Source of the DNA: Mytilisepta virgata
Lineage: Eukaryota; Mollusca; Bivalvia; Mytilida; Mytilidae
Assembly (NCBI GenBank): GCA_028015205.1
Contig: CM051516.1
Location: 33,742,230 to 33,806,229 of the forward strand
DNA: 64,000 nt
Direction: 5' to 3'
The notes beneath the pieces were generated by a model. That model saw nothing but the letters and a program-made list of their open reading frames with translations. It ran no database searches and had not been told where the DNA came from. A program made the position numbers and the translations under genes. Shown here piece after piece: positions 49,001 through 61,800 of this stretch (position 1 is its first letter; each line of letters opens with the position of its first letter).

Positions 49001-49827
49001 TTCATCTTTGGTCCACAGGTGCATGAAGTGATGACCTTTTCAGCAGCACATTTTTAGATGACCTTGACCTTTTTTTCATGGTTCAATACCCACATAAACA
49101 TTGCGACATAGTTTTACATTCAAATCCTTTTCTCAGAAACTATAATACCTAGAGTTATTATATTTGGTCTACAGTGAGATCTATATGGGTACATGCCAGT
49201 CTGACACCTGTCATTTGTCCTTGACCTCAATTGCACGGTTCAGTGAACTTCGAAAATCTGCGACATAGTTTTACATTCAAGTCCCTTTCTTAGTAACTGT
49301 AATGTTTAGAGTCATCATATTTGGTATATAGTAAGATCTATATGGGTACATGGGAGTCTGACACCTGTCATGTGTCCTTGACCTCAATTTCACAGCTCAG
49401 TGACTTTGTCAATTTTTTCTTCTAAAGTCCATTTTTCTGCAACTACAATGAATAGACTCATCATACATGGCTTATAGCAAGATCTGTATGGGTACATGCC
49501 AGTCTGACACCTTTCATGTGCCCTTGACCTCAATTTCATGGTTCAGTGACTTTGTCAATTTTTTCCTCAAAAGTTTATATTTCAGCAAGTGCAATGACTA
49601 GATTCATCAGATATGGTCTATAGCTAGATCTATATGGGTACATGCCAGTCTGACACCTGTCATGTGTCCTTGACCTCAATTTCATGGTTCAGTGACTTTG
49701 TCAATTTTTTTCTTTAAAGTCTATTTTACAGCAACTACAATGAATAGACTCATCATACATGGCTTATAGTGCATGTTATTCTGGGTCAAGCGCGGACAGG
49801 CGAGACATCTTTTAGGGTCCACACTTG

Positions 49828-49898
<71 letters not shown>

Positions 49899-52800
49899 AT
49901 ACATTTTTTTTCTTCAGATTTATTACTAGAAACTGTACGGAATACAGATCATGTGACATCTTCTGAAGCTTTGATATATATGTAACAATACATTTTTTTT
50001 CTTCAGATTTATTACTAGAAACTGTACGGAATACAGATCATGTGACATCTTCTGAAGCTTTGATATACTGTGTCGGGGCCATTAAATTTTTGACAGGAAA
50101 TACAAAAATAGTCAAAGAACTTGTGAAAAGGGACTGTATAGAAGCTCTGTCTAATTTATTAACAGGAATAAATAAAACAGTAAGTTTTTCTTAAAATGGT
50201 TCCAACATCCTTTCTTATGTTTATGCATTCATATTTCATTTTAAGGTACTTAATGTAATTTTTAGACACTAAACTACACCTATTTTTTAGGAAAATTAGA
50301 AAATTGTCGAAAAATTGGAGTTTTTTGTTTTTCCATCCTCATCATTGTCATTTTTTGACTCCATAAGATCGACCTGTTCGATGTACTTAAAATTTTATCC
50401 TGTGATCAGCTCTGGGTAAATTTGTCACTTTTGTCACATAAATATGTCACATGCAATTGGTAATATCTTGAACAAACAACAAGCTGTTGTAATTAATTTT
50501 TTTAAACATAACAAACGTAACAAATATTCTCACGAGATTTCATCTAATGAAAAAAATAAAAATAATTTTGTACATATGAAGTTAGTGAATGTTCTTAATA
50601 GATAGATTTCAGTGTACAATGTAGGCTGTATAAAAGGATTTTTTATTGCTTTTATTGTTTTCATATATGTAAGTCATATTAAAGAATTTTACATTAATTT
50701 TGCAGAATAGAACGAATACAAAACCAAATGACCAGTTAGGACATATTCTAGTACAAGTAAGTATTTGGTTTGTATAACATCATTTTATTTGTAGAATCTT
50801 AGGTTTGAAATTTCTTTTAGATAATATTTTTGTACTGTGAATTCTTTATTTTTAATTAGTTAACTGCCTCTATGGTTTTACATTTGTACAGTGTTAACAT
50901 GTTTTTAGGTCTATAAGGCAAAATGCAAATTTCATATGTGCAATTCCCAGAAAATTGCAAAATTCTGTATCATGAAAATAATGAAGTTTTACTTAATCAT
51001 GAAAATTGAAACCTATAAAAGCAAACATTTCAAAGTAATCAATATCTTAATTTAAAAAATCCGAGATATCATATAAAACATGTTTGTTTGTATTTTCTGT
51101 CAGGAAGGTCTGGCAACTTGCTATAAATATGTTCTGAATTTGATGTCCATTGGTTTGGCAGAATGATTCAAATGATTGTTTATTTCAGTTAACAGCAGCA
51201 TTGAGAAATCTAGCAGATGCCAGTTCTAGTCGAGAGAGATTATTAAACTGTAAAGGTTTAGAATCTCTATGTTATGTGATAGATACATACTCCAGTGATG
51301 GTGATCTCATGCTAAACATTTCCCGTATATTTAGGTGAGTTAGGATAGATAAAATTTCAATGCGATTCAAATTTCTTTCCTAGGTAATGATGCAGAAATA
51401 AATTTGACCATTATTCAAAAATTTTTCTGGAATATTTTATTCATATAATGAGGATGGGTTTAGCAAAATCTTTTGGTACATGTATATGTATTTACATAAT
51501 TATATACAGTTGATTTTTGTCTCGAAATTTTTTTCTGGTCCCGAGCGGACGACAGTATAATCTATATACTTTTATACTTTTATCTCGAAATTCGATTAGT
51601 CAAAATTTCAGGTGTGTCAGCGTGATTTTATGTACACAGAAAATGTAATTCATGAAAAATAAATTCGTTATATCGAATTCGTTAATTAGCTACACAGGTA
51701 AATCAGATATAAAAATACACTTATGTCAATGAGGTGTTACTTGTCGAAAAAGAATTTATAAAATCAGTATAGGTCAACATTAATTTAAAGAAACAAATTC
51801 TAATCAAGAATCGATAAGCTTTATATTCATACTTAATGGGACAATCACCATTGATCAAAATCATTTGATTTAATATGCAAGTCAGATGACCCAAGCTGAT
51901 AATGGCTTGGCTGCCAGTGTAAAGTCTGTGAAGAGCAAGTTTGAATAAGTTTTGATAAGCAAAATGTGTATCAAACAATAAATCATCAAACAAGTAACAC
52001 ATGACCTTGTATTACAAAAGGAATTTGAAAGTCATGTAGCGCCTATATCCGTAGTCCAAAAACTAGATCATTTTCACTCCTTTTTAGTCGAACTTGAGCT
52101 ATCTGGAAACCAATCTCATGGTCCATTGCACTTCGAGATAACGAGAATCAACTGTAAAAGTCTTGACATAATAAGGAAGTGTAATAAACAGTTATAGATA
52201 TATTGCCAAAGTCTTGATACTAGATGAGATAATACATGTAAATAGTTATAGATGTATTGTATCTTGTATATTTCTGTCCAGCCAAATATCATGTATTAGC
52301 TTTAGCATCAAATCCGAACACCCATCTTACATTATTCTTCCAATGATTTTTTTTTATGAAATTAAGAGTACTTCGTATTTCAATTTTTAAGTATTAAAAT
52401 TATAAAAAACAATTTTTCATATGTTTAGAAGAATGGCTCAGGCTCATAGGAATCTTTACTATATATATAAAACCAGTAACCTTTAATTTTTATTTCCACA
52501 TGGGAGGTTTTTCCTCTCATAATATGTTCTGTAGTAACACATTTTAACACTGCTGTCAATCCAATCTTTCCATTAGTGCAATTTCAGCCCTTTGATTTTC
52601 TTTTACATCTACAATGTAAAATGAATTATTGGAATAAGTTAATTTGTAAAAAAACGTAAGATAAAAGAGAATACTTTCAGACATACATGTAGGTGTTGAA
52701 TTTAGATTTTATCAGTCTCTGTAATATTAGATAAATATAGATTCTCCTTCAGGTACGAGTGAGTTATGGAATTTCTCCACCTGAGATAGTTAAATTTTCG

Positions 52801-55800
52801 ATTTTCAACAGGCGAGCCTTTAACTATTGAGGGTGGAGAAATTCCATAACTCTCTAGTAAATTGAAGGAGAATCTGTTTCTACTATGATTTTTGACAAAA
52901 ACTTCAAAAAAATGTCGTTGCTATGTAGTTTGTTTACATAGACGTCATTTCAGGACTTTTCTAGTTTATCGTTCCAATAACTGTAGAAAAACGGCGGTAA
53001 TTCCCACGTACAAATTTAATCACCGGGAAGTGGTTAAGAATATTATGTATTTTTATCCCACTGATTAAACACGTCAAGAATAGGAGAAAAGTGGATAACT
53101 TTGAGTTCTGTTTTGTTTTTCAGTAAAGTAACATTACATACAGACTGTTGTACAGCTCTAATCACTCTGCCTTCATCATACAAATCTTTTATACATTTAC
53201 TTAACCGTCAACAACATAAAGCAGTAAGTACTTTATTATTAACTTTTCTTGGTTTAGCTCTGACATATTGATTTAATATTCATTCTTTGATATTATAGAA
53301 TAAACTTTTTCAAAAATTTATAGTCTGTCAAACTTAGATTTTTTAAACTACTTTATACATGTTATTATTGCATCTGTTCTTATTGCAATTACCTTCATCA
53401 TTCAAATGCAATGTTATAATTTGCTATCGACAGATATTTTTGTTTATTTCAGGATGTTGTTGTCAGAGTATGTTTTATATTAGGAAATATGACCGCTAAA
53501 AACAATGATGCTAGATTACGATTATTCCAAGAAAACAAATCAATGGAGTCATTATTATCAATTATGAAATATTACCTGGAAAGAGATATCAAGGTCAGTA
53601 AATAAAGAAATGATTTATCAGATAAAATCTGAGATTATCAATATATACTCCTAAATGTAAGTGGATCATACTATTTCTTTGTTAAAGATAAATTATATCT
53701 TTAAGATTATCAAATGTGTGAAATCTTAAGGAGAAAAATATATATTTTTATGCCCGCCTGTAAGGCAGGCCGGGCATATAGTTCTTCGGTCTGTGCATCT
53801 GTCCTCCCGTCCATACAATGTTTATGTTCAGGTTTAAGGTAGTTTTTCATGAAGGAGTTATGGTATCATCATGAAACTTTGTACATGGATAGCTTGTGGT
53901 ATGAACAGCAGCAGTTTGATGAGAAATGGATGCTGTGACCTTTAGGTCATGGATCATCGACTCTGAATTTCTTTATGGAATTTCAATATTAGAATTCAGG
54001 TTGAAGGTAGTTTTTCATGGAGTACTGAGAGATAGTATTTCATCTACCCTATCATTAGGGACTTCAAAGTCAACAATATACAAATGTAATTCTATTTAAT
54101 AAATACTTACATCATTGGCGGGGCATGTAGTGTCCATTGGACACATATATTCGAGTTATGGAAAATAACGCTTTTATGCGAATTTCGATTTGATTTTATT
54201 ATTTCTATAGTTTTCATTGTTTTTATGGAACAGTCCATTTTTAGTTTTCATTGTTTATGGAACAGTCCATTTTGTCATGCATATTTTTAAGTCACGTGTT
54301 TATATTATGACATAATGTTTTGTTTGGAACATGAATTGTGAGTGAAAGAAGTGCAAGTTTAAATTTATCATGGAAAAAATTTCCACCACCCTCCCCAACC
54401 ACCATATGAGGGTCTATTGTATTAGTATCTTTTTGTATTTTACATCTTATGTTATTTATGTTATGGGGCCCCTTTTTGAACCCCACCTTCGCATATAATT
54501 TGTTGTCAAGGTTGTACATACATGTAAATATGTAAATTTGGCCTTAATAAAAAATTGGTCACAGGTAGTGACCCAATATTTTCCACAGACAGTGTTGTTT
54601 TATTTCTATTATATGCGAACAGAGCTTGCTGCCTTAGTACATGTACGAGTTTGAAATATTAGAATTATTTGAAGGGGTTAGGTCATGTAGACATCATGAA
54701 TCAAATGAGCATAAATACTTGTTTTAAAGAAATTTCTTAATGATTATTTAATTCCATGGTCATGTATAATAATAATTTTGTTTCAATTTTATTACGGGTT
54801 GGTAACATTTACTTATTTCTGGAACTCACATAATAAGAAATTTTCAGAAAAATATCAAAAATTCTATAAGTAACAAGGTAACAAACTTTAAGGTAAATAT
54901 AAAACTCAGAATTATGATTTGCATGTATAAGTATCACTTTTGGACATTGTAAAAATTTTTACTAAAGTATATATATATTTTTTGTTTCTGTTTTACAGTT
55001 AAAATCGAGAGAAAAAGACAGTAAACAAGAGAAACAAGAAAAAGGAAATGATCGTGATGATGTTTTAATTAAAACTGTTCGTGTTGTTGCCAATATGTCT
55101 ATTAATGAAATGGTTGGACCAGTATTAGCTTCAAACCACCAGTGTGTAGAATTACTGCTCAACATATTAGGTTAATACACAAATTATAATAATTCAATTT
55201 CTAATAATTATTGCGATATTGACTGTAAAAAATAGTATTTTTTTATTGTGTAAGCAAGGGCTGTGCATACATTTTGACCAAGGCAGAACACAAAGTGCAT
55301 AATGCACATCTGGGCTTATAAAAACATAAATTTAGAAAAATTTAGTTTAAATGATTGAAGAAAATCTATGATAAATTTCATAAGCAGGAATATAAAAATT
55401 ATGTCATTATTGTGCAGTAAATACATTTATTGTCTCAACATTTACAGATATTAATATTTTATTTCTAGAATGCAAAGATGTCCAGTCAAGTGAAGAGCTT
55501 TCATTAAATACAGTGGCTACAATAAACAACTTGTCTTTCTATAATACAAAAACCAGTGCAATAACTGCTCATCAAATTAGAATAATTGATTGTAAGTACA
55601 GTTCAATAACTTTTTATTGCAATGACTTCTTAACAAATAAGAAAAATTGATTGTAAGAATATTGCAATAACTGTTCATTAAATTAGAATAATTGACGGTA
55701 AGTATAGTTCGATAACTTCTAAACCAGTTAGAATAATTGAGTGTAAGAATATTGCAATTAAGTCTCAACCAGTTAGAATTATTGAGTATAAGTATATTGC

Positions 55801-58800
55801 AATAACTACACAACAAAGGAGAATTATTGATAGTAAGTATAGTGCAATAATTGCTCAACAAAGGAAAATAATTGATAGTAAGTATATTGCAATTAAGTCT
55901 CAACCAGTTAGAATGATTGAATATAAGTATATTGCAATAACTACACAACAAAGGAGAATTATTGATAGTAAGTATAGTGCAATAATTGCTCATCAAAGGA
56001 GAATAATTGATAGTAAGTATATTGCAATTAAGTCTCAACCAGTTAGAATGATTGTATATAAGTATATTGCAGTAACTACACAACAAAGGAGAATAATTGA
56101 TAGTAAGTATATTGCAATTAAGTCTCAACCAGTTACAATGATTGAGTATAAATGTATTGCAATAACTACACAACAAGGGAGAATTATTGATAGTAAGTAT
56201 AGTGCAATAATTGCTCATCAAAGGAGAATAATTGATAGTAAGTATATTGCAATTAAATCTCATCCAGTTAGAATGATTGATTATAAATCTATTGCAATAA
56301 CTGTACAGCAAAGGAGAATTATTGATAGTAAGTATAGTGCAGTAATTGCTCAACCAAGGAGAATAATTGATATTAAGTATATTGCAATTAAATCTCAGCC
56401 AGTTAGAATGATTGAGTATAAATATATTGCAAGAACTACACAAAGGAGAATTATTGATAGGAAGTATAGTGCAATAATTGCTCAACAAAGGAGAATAATT
56501 GATAGTAAGTATATTGCAATAACTCTTAACAAAAGAGAATTACTGTTAGTATACCTGCTCAGCAAAGGAGAATAATTGAAAGAAAGGAAAGTGCAATAAC
56601 TGGTCAGCAAAGGAAAGTATATTGCAATAACTGATCAACAAATGAGAATAATTGATTGTAAGTAAAGTGCAATAACTGCTCAACAAATAAGACTGATGGA
56701 TGAATTATTGTTTAACTTCCAGTGGCAATTATTAAATGCATATGTTGATATATGAATAAGAACCCTGCATTGTACTAGACTAGTTTGTTAACAAGTTAGC
56801 TCATGAGGTAACAGTCCGCAGGAAGACATATCGAGAAAACATTATACTGACAGTCCTTTGCTCTTACTCCTATATGCCTCGTGCTTGGAGAAGCCGTAAA
56901 TAGCAATTTTAATTTTAGCAAGCACGAGACCAACAAAATAAGGCATCAACAATTTAGAATAACTGAAGGTATACTGCATTAAGTGGACAGTGAGTATAGT
57001 GCAATAATTGATAGAAAGTATAGCACATTTACGACTCAACAAACGAGAATAGTAGACAGTAAGTATTAGAACAGTACAATAACTCCTCAGCAAATGAGAA
57101 TAATGAAATATTGCAATAACTGCTGAAACAAACATAGAAAAATCCAAAAAAAAAAAAAAGATTCTTATTGCTTTATAGAAATGATTATTTGGGAAGAGTG
57201 GTAAAGAATTCAATGAAAATTTAATGATTAGTAGAAATTTTTGTAAATGAACTGTAAACAGTAAAGATAATAATAAAAAAAATTATTCAAAAAGTGTAAA
57301 AGTGCCTTCTAACACCCCATATCTTCTGCAACAAGCACCGTATGACCACTGACAGATGAGAATGATCAAAGTCAGATAGTGAGTAGTACAGGATTACAAG
57401 AAAAAAAACAATTGGGATGCTTTTGCTTATCTGATCTAAACCAAAAAACAAAATGATTATCTGTATCAGTTGTGTAATATAATTTTTATGTCTCTTTTCA
57501 GTATTATTAACAATGTTACTAGCAGATAATATGGAAGCCATGGTAGAAGCGTCCAGAGTGTTTGGAAATCTGACTCGACAAAAAGTCGTAAGGGATTATC
57601 TTGTTCAGCACAAAGGTAAAATAAAAATTTGATGTGTCAGAAAAATCTTGTTTAACAAAATTCTGACTTTTCCAAGAAATTGACTGGGATTATTTTGTGA
57701 AGTAACTAGACATCAAGGAGATGGAATCCATCTCTGTGTGCCCCGCCATAAATATCTTGTGGTCAAAGGGTTCCCACATTTGACCTCAGTTATCGACCTT
57801 GACCTTTGACCTAGAGATTTACACAATAATCATGACACCCCTTTTGACAGTGGTGAATAACCATGCGTAGTATCTTCACTTAACTTCAAACCATTCTCAA
57901 GTTATAGAGCAGACCCGATCTTTACCATAGGACATGGGGTTCTCAACTTTGACCTACAGAGTAGTACATTTGTTGTGACACACCCTCTGGTGCTAGTGAA
58001 TATCCGTGCTAAGTATAAACTTTGAAATCATAAAGGTTCTCAAGATTTAGATCGGACACGATTTGTTATGGATGGATGGGTTCCCACATTTGACCTAGAG
58101 ATCTTGCACAATAATCGAGACCCCTTTTGACAGTGATGAATAACCATGCCAAGTATCTTCACTTAACTTTAAACCATTCTCAAGTTATAGAGAAGACACA
58201 ATCTTTACCATAGGACATGGGGCTCTCAACTTTGACCTAAGTTTTTGGCCTTGACCATTGACCTACAGAATTGTACATACATTGTGACACACCCTTTGGT
58301 GCTAGTGAATATCCATGCCAAGTATAATTTTTGAAATCATTAAGGTTTTCAAGATATAGAGCGGACACGATTTGTTACGGACAGACAGATGGACTGATCA
58401 CTATAGGACGACTGCCATCAAGTGGCGGGGCCTGGTGGGGCCCTTATTAGTAATTGTCAGTATTTTTTAAATTGACCGCTCAGAAAGTTCTTTAAGTGAT
58501 TACCTGGTACACTTTTAGAGTAAGGTCATTATCAGTCTTTGGAAATCTGACTCCATAAAAAGTTTTCCAGATGATCCTGTTCAATAAATAGGTAAACGTA
58601 GTAAAGTCAGTTTTAGTTTTTAGAAACTCATATAGTCCTGGAAAGGAATTTTCAATATGCTATAAAATATTCAAGTTAAATAATAATCTAATGTTAAAAA
58701 TATAGGTAAAAATAGTTAATAATAGTATACAAAATTTTGATACATTTTTTAGTTGATCAGATGATGGTGACCATGTTAGACTCAGGTAATCGTGAAGTTG

Positions 58801-61800
58801 TTTATATAGCCTGTGGTGTCCTTATCAATTTTATGGTAGATGAAGAAAACAGATCAGTATTAAAAAAGGATGGAGGAATTGGAAAGTAAGATATGACCAG
58901 AATAATTAATATATCCAAGTAGTATTGTGTCAGATTTCAAGTCATGATCTGAAAAAAGTACATAAAGTTTCATTGAAGTTAAATAACAGCCAACTTCATT
59001 TTGATATTGTTTAACAAATTTATATGGAAAAAAAAGACCATATCATTTGGTTCAAACATTTCACCTTTAGGATATTCAGATCTAAACTTTATGCAAGTCA
59101 GTTGACATGATTTGATATTTATTCAATGGTTCACAGATTTTTATGCCACGCCAGTATTGTGGTTGGGGCATATAGATTTACCCTTGTCCGTCCGTCCGTA
59201 CGTGCGTCCAGATTCGGTTAAGTTTTCCATTTAGCTCAATTTCTCAGAAACCTATAGTAATATATCAATAATTTCACCACTACAGTCCTCTTGTACAGTA
59301 CAACACAGTTCAGCAACACTTGGTTCGCTATGACCTACATTTCATGCTTGAGTGACTTTGGTTAAGTTTTGCGTTTAGGTTCATTTCTCAGAAATAAATG
59401 ATATTTCACCACTAGTCCTCTTGTATAGTACAACGCAGTTCAGCAACACTTGGGTCGCTATGACCTACATTTCATGCTTCAGTGACTTTGGTTTAATTTT
59501 ATTACATTAGGGTCAATTAATCAGAATCTTATGGAACTAAGCATAATGTATCAATGAAACTTCATCAGTGGATGTGCCTTGGGTAGAAATGAACAGTCAT
59601 ACAATAATTCAATCATTATGACCTATATTTTATGCATGAGTGACCCTGGTTAAGTTTTGCGTTTAGGTTCATTTCTTTTGAACTAAGCATAATGTATTTA
59701 TGAAACTTCATCAGTGAATGACCTTTGGGTAGTACTGAGCAGTCATACAATACTTGGGGTCATCATGACCTACATTTTACACTTGAGTGACTGGTTAAGT
59801 TTTGCGATTAGGTTCATTTCTTAGGAACTAGGCATAGTGTATCAAAGAAACCATCAGTGGATGTGCCTTGGATAGTACTGAGCATTCATACATGATGACC
59901 TACATTTTAGGCGGGGCATCCGTGTCTTACAGACACAATTTCTAGTTTTAATATACACTGTGCAAAGCAGCCGTTTTAAAGGTTTTTTTATCAGGTAAAG
60001 AAAAAAATATCTATTTGCTCTTCCAGTAATTAATTCATTCTCATCCAAAATTCATTGAAAGATAGTGTAACTGATCGTAAATATTTACACTCTCTACTAA
60101 TTAACACAGAATGTAGTGCATTAATTAATAATTTTTATTGAGTCATGAGTTGTAGCTACATGGTGTTTAAAGCTTTAGGTCATTAACATTTGCAAATTAA
60201 AAATATTTTTAAAATGAAACGATACGAAGGATTCTTTTTTTATTCAAATTCAGGATCAGTGTTTTGTATAGCAGTGACATTGCAACAGCTATTATGTTCA
60301 TGAAGAATCCTGAAGTGAATTGCATCTTACAATTTCACTTTTGGATTTTTTTGTCACAGGAATTCATTGTATTCACCTCTGCCAATATAATAAATTTTAA
60401 ATTTTCAGATTAGTAGAAGTGATGCGGGATTTTGCCAAAACAGATTGGGAGTTAGCTAGTATGGTGTGTCAGATTCTGTGGAACTACAGTGTAAAAATAA
60501 CCAGTACTAATTCATGTTTTGGAGAACAAGAGGCTAAAGATTTAAATGATGTATTGTTAGAACTGTTAGGTAAGATTTTTCCTTATAAAATTAATACCGT
60601 GAAACACTTATTATTCGTGGCACACCAATTTTCGTGTTTTTCCTGGACAGCCCAATCCATGAATTCTAAAACCCAACGAAATATATATATTATTCCAAAG
60701 AAAAATCAAAATGTTCAAAGTCATTCCCAAGAATTCTAGATGGTCGTTTGATGTACGACCATCTAGAATTAAGATTTTAACAATCCCAAGCTGACACTAA
60801 TTAGAAAACTTCAATGTCAAAGGTCAAAATTGTGACCAGGGAAAATGCAAAATGTAAACAAAACATCTGACTGTCTATTAATACAGAACCAGGACAAGTC
60901 AATAATGAAGGAAACTTTGAAAAATAACATTGGGATTATTGAATGAAGGGACCTCTGTGTGAACAAGTGACAATGAGCAGAAAAATAACGGATTGGGCAC
61001 AATTCAGTCTTTCCAAACCAGTTGCTAACACTTATTATGCAGATTCACTCATGATATAAATGTATGATGTATATGATTTACTCAAAGGCTTTTCACCTCA
61101 ATTACATGTACATGAAGATTATAAGCAGCCATATCTAAATATCCATATTATTCATACATTCTCATTTTTTGTTTTTTTTTCTGTACATATTTTTTGTTTA
61201 GAACTCTTTTTGATCATATTTTCAAATTGTAAATTTATTAATCTATGTCTTGTAAGTACATATGCTCCTCCTCAGGTTCCTGTGACATACATGTAATCTT
61301 CAATAAGGTGGTGTTCACTATTTGGCAGATGTAGATAATGGGCAGACATTAACATTTTAAAAAATAATGAACTATAAATATTTCTTTATTTTTATTTAAT
61401 AAAAACAAGAAAAGATAGAACAAATTATTACATTTAATATATTATAATATAAATACAATACATCATTCACAAATAAACATGCAAGGCAGTTGTACGTGGA
61501 CATTTCCGCGACGCTGTCCGAAGCGGTACATTGTATCTACAAAAAGGAAAGTACGTTAAATGTGATGCTATCTAAAATTTCTGGGGAGAAGACTGTGTAA
61601 TATAAAAAAAAAAAAAATTCTCCATGAATCATTTGCAGTTTTTTATTGACACATTTTAGAATGAACATTAATAAAATTGACAGATAACTTGCAATATTTC
61701 AGATTTTTCATTTCAAAATAATTTGTATGTCCTGTGGTAGAACTTTGTACATAATTTTCTATTGATAGCTAAGTCCTGTGACCTCAAATTATTTTGATCT

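Noticed and set aside
55577..56488. 303-codon minus-strand frame and 220-codon plus-strand frame with repeating Asn/Tyr/Ser-rich peptides
   Set aside because: Both are produced by the 45-bp satellite (unit divisible by three); no domain, and the repeat is explained by the ARMC2 exon 16 edge.
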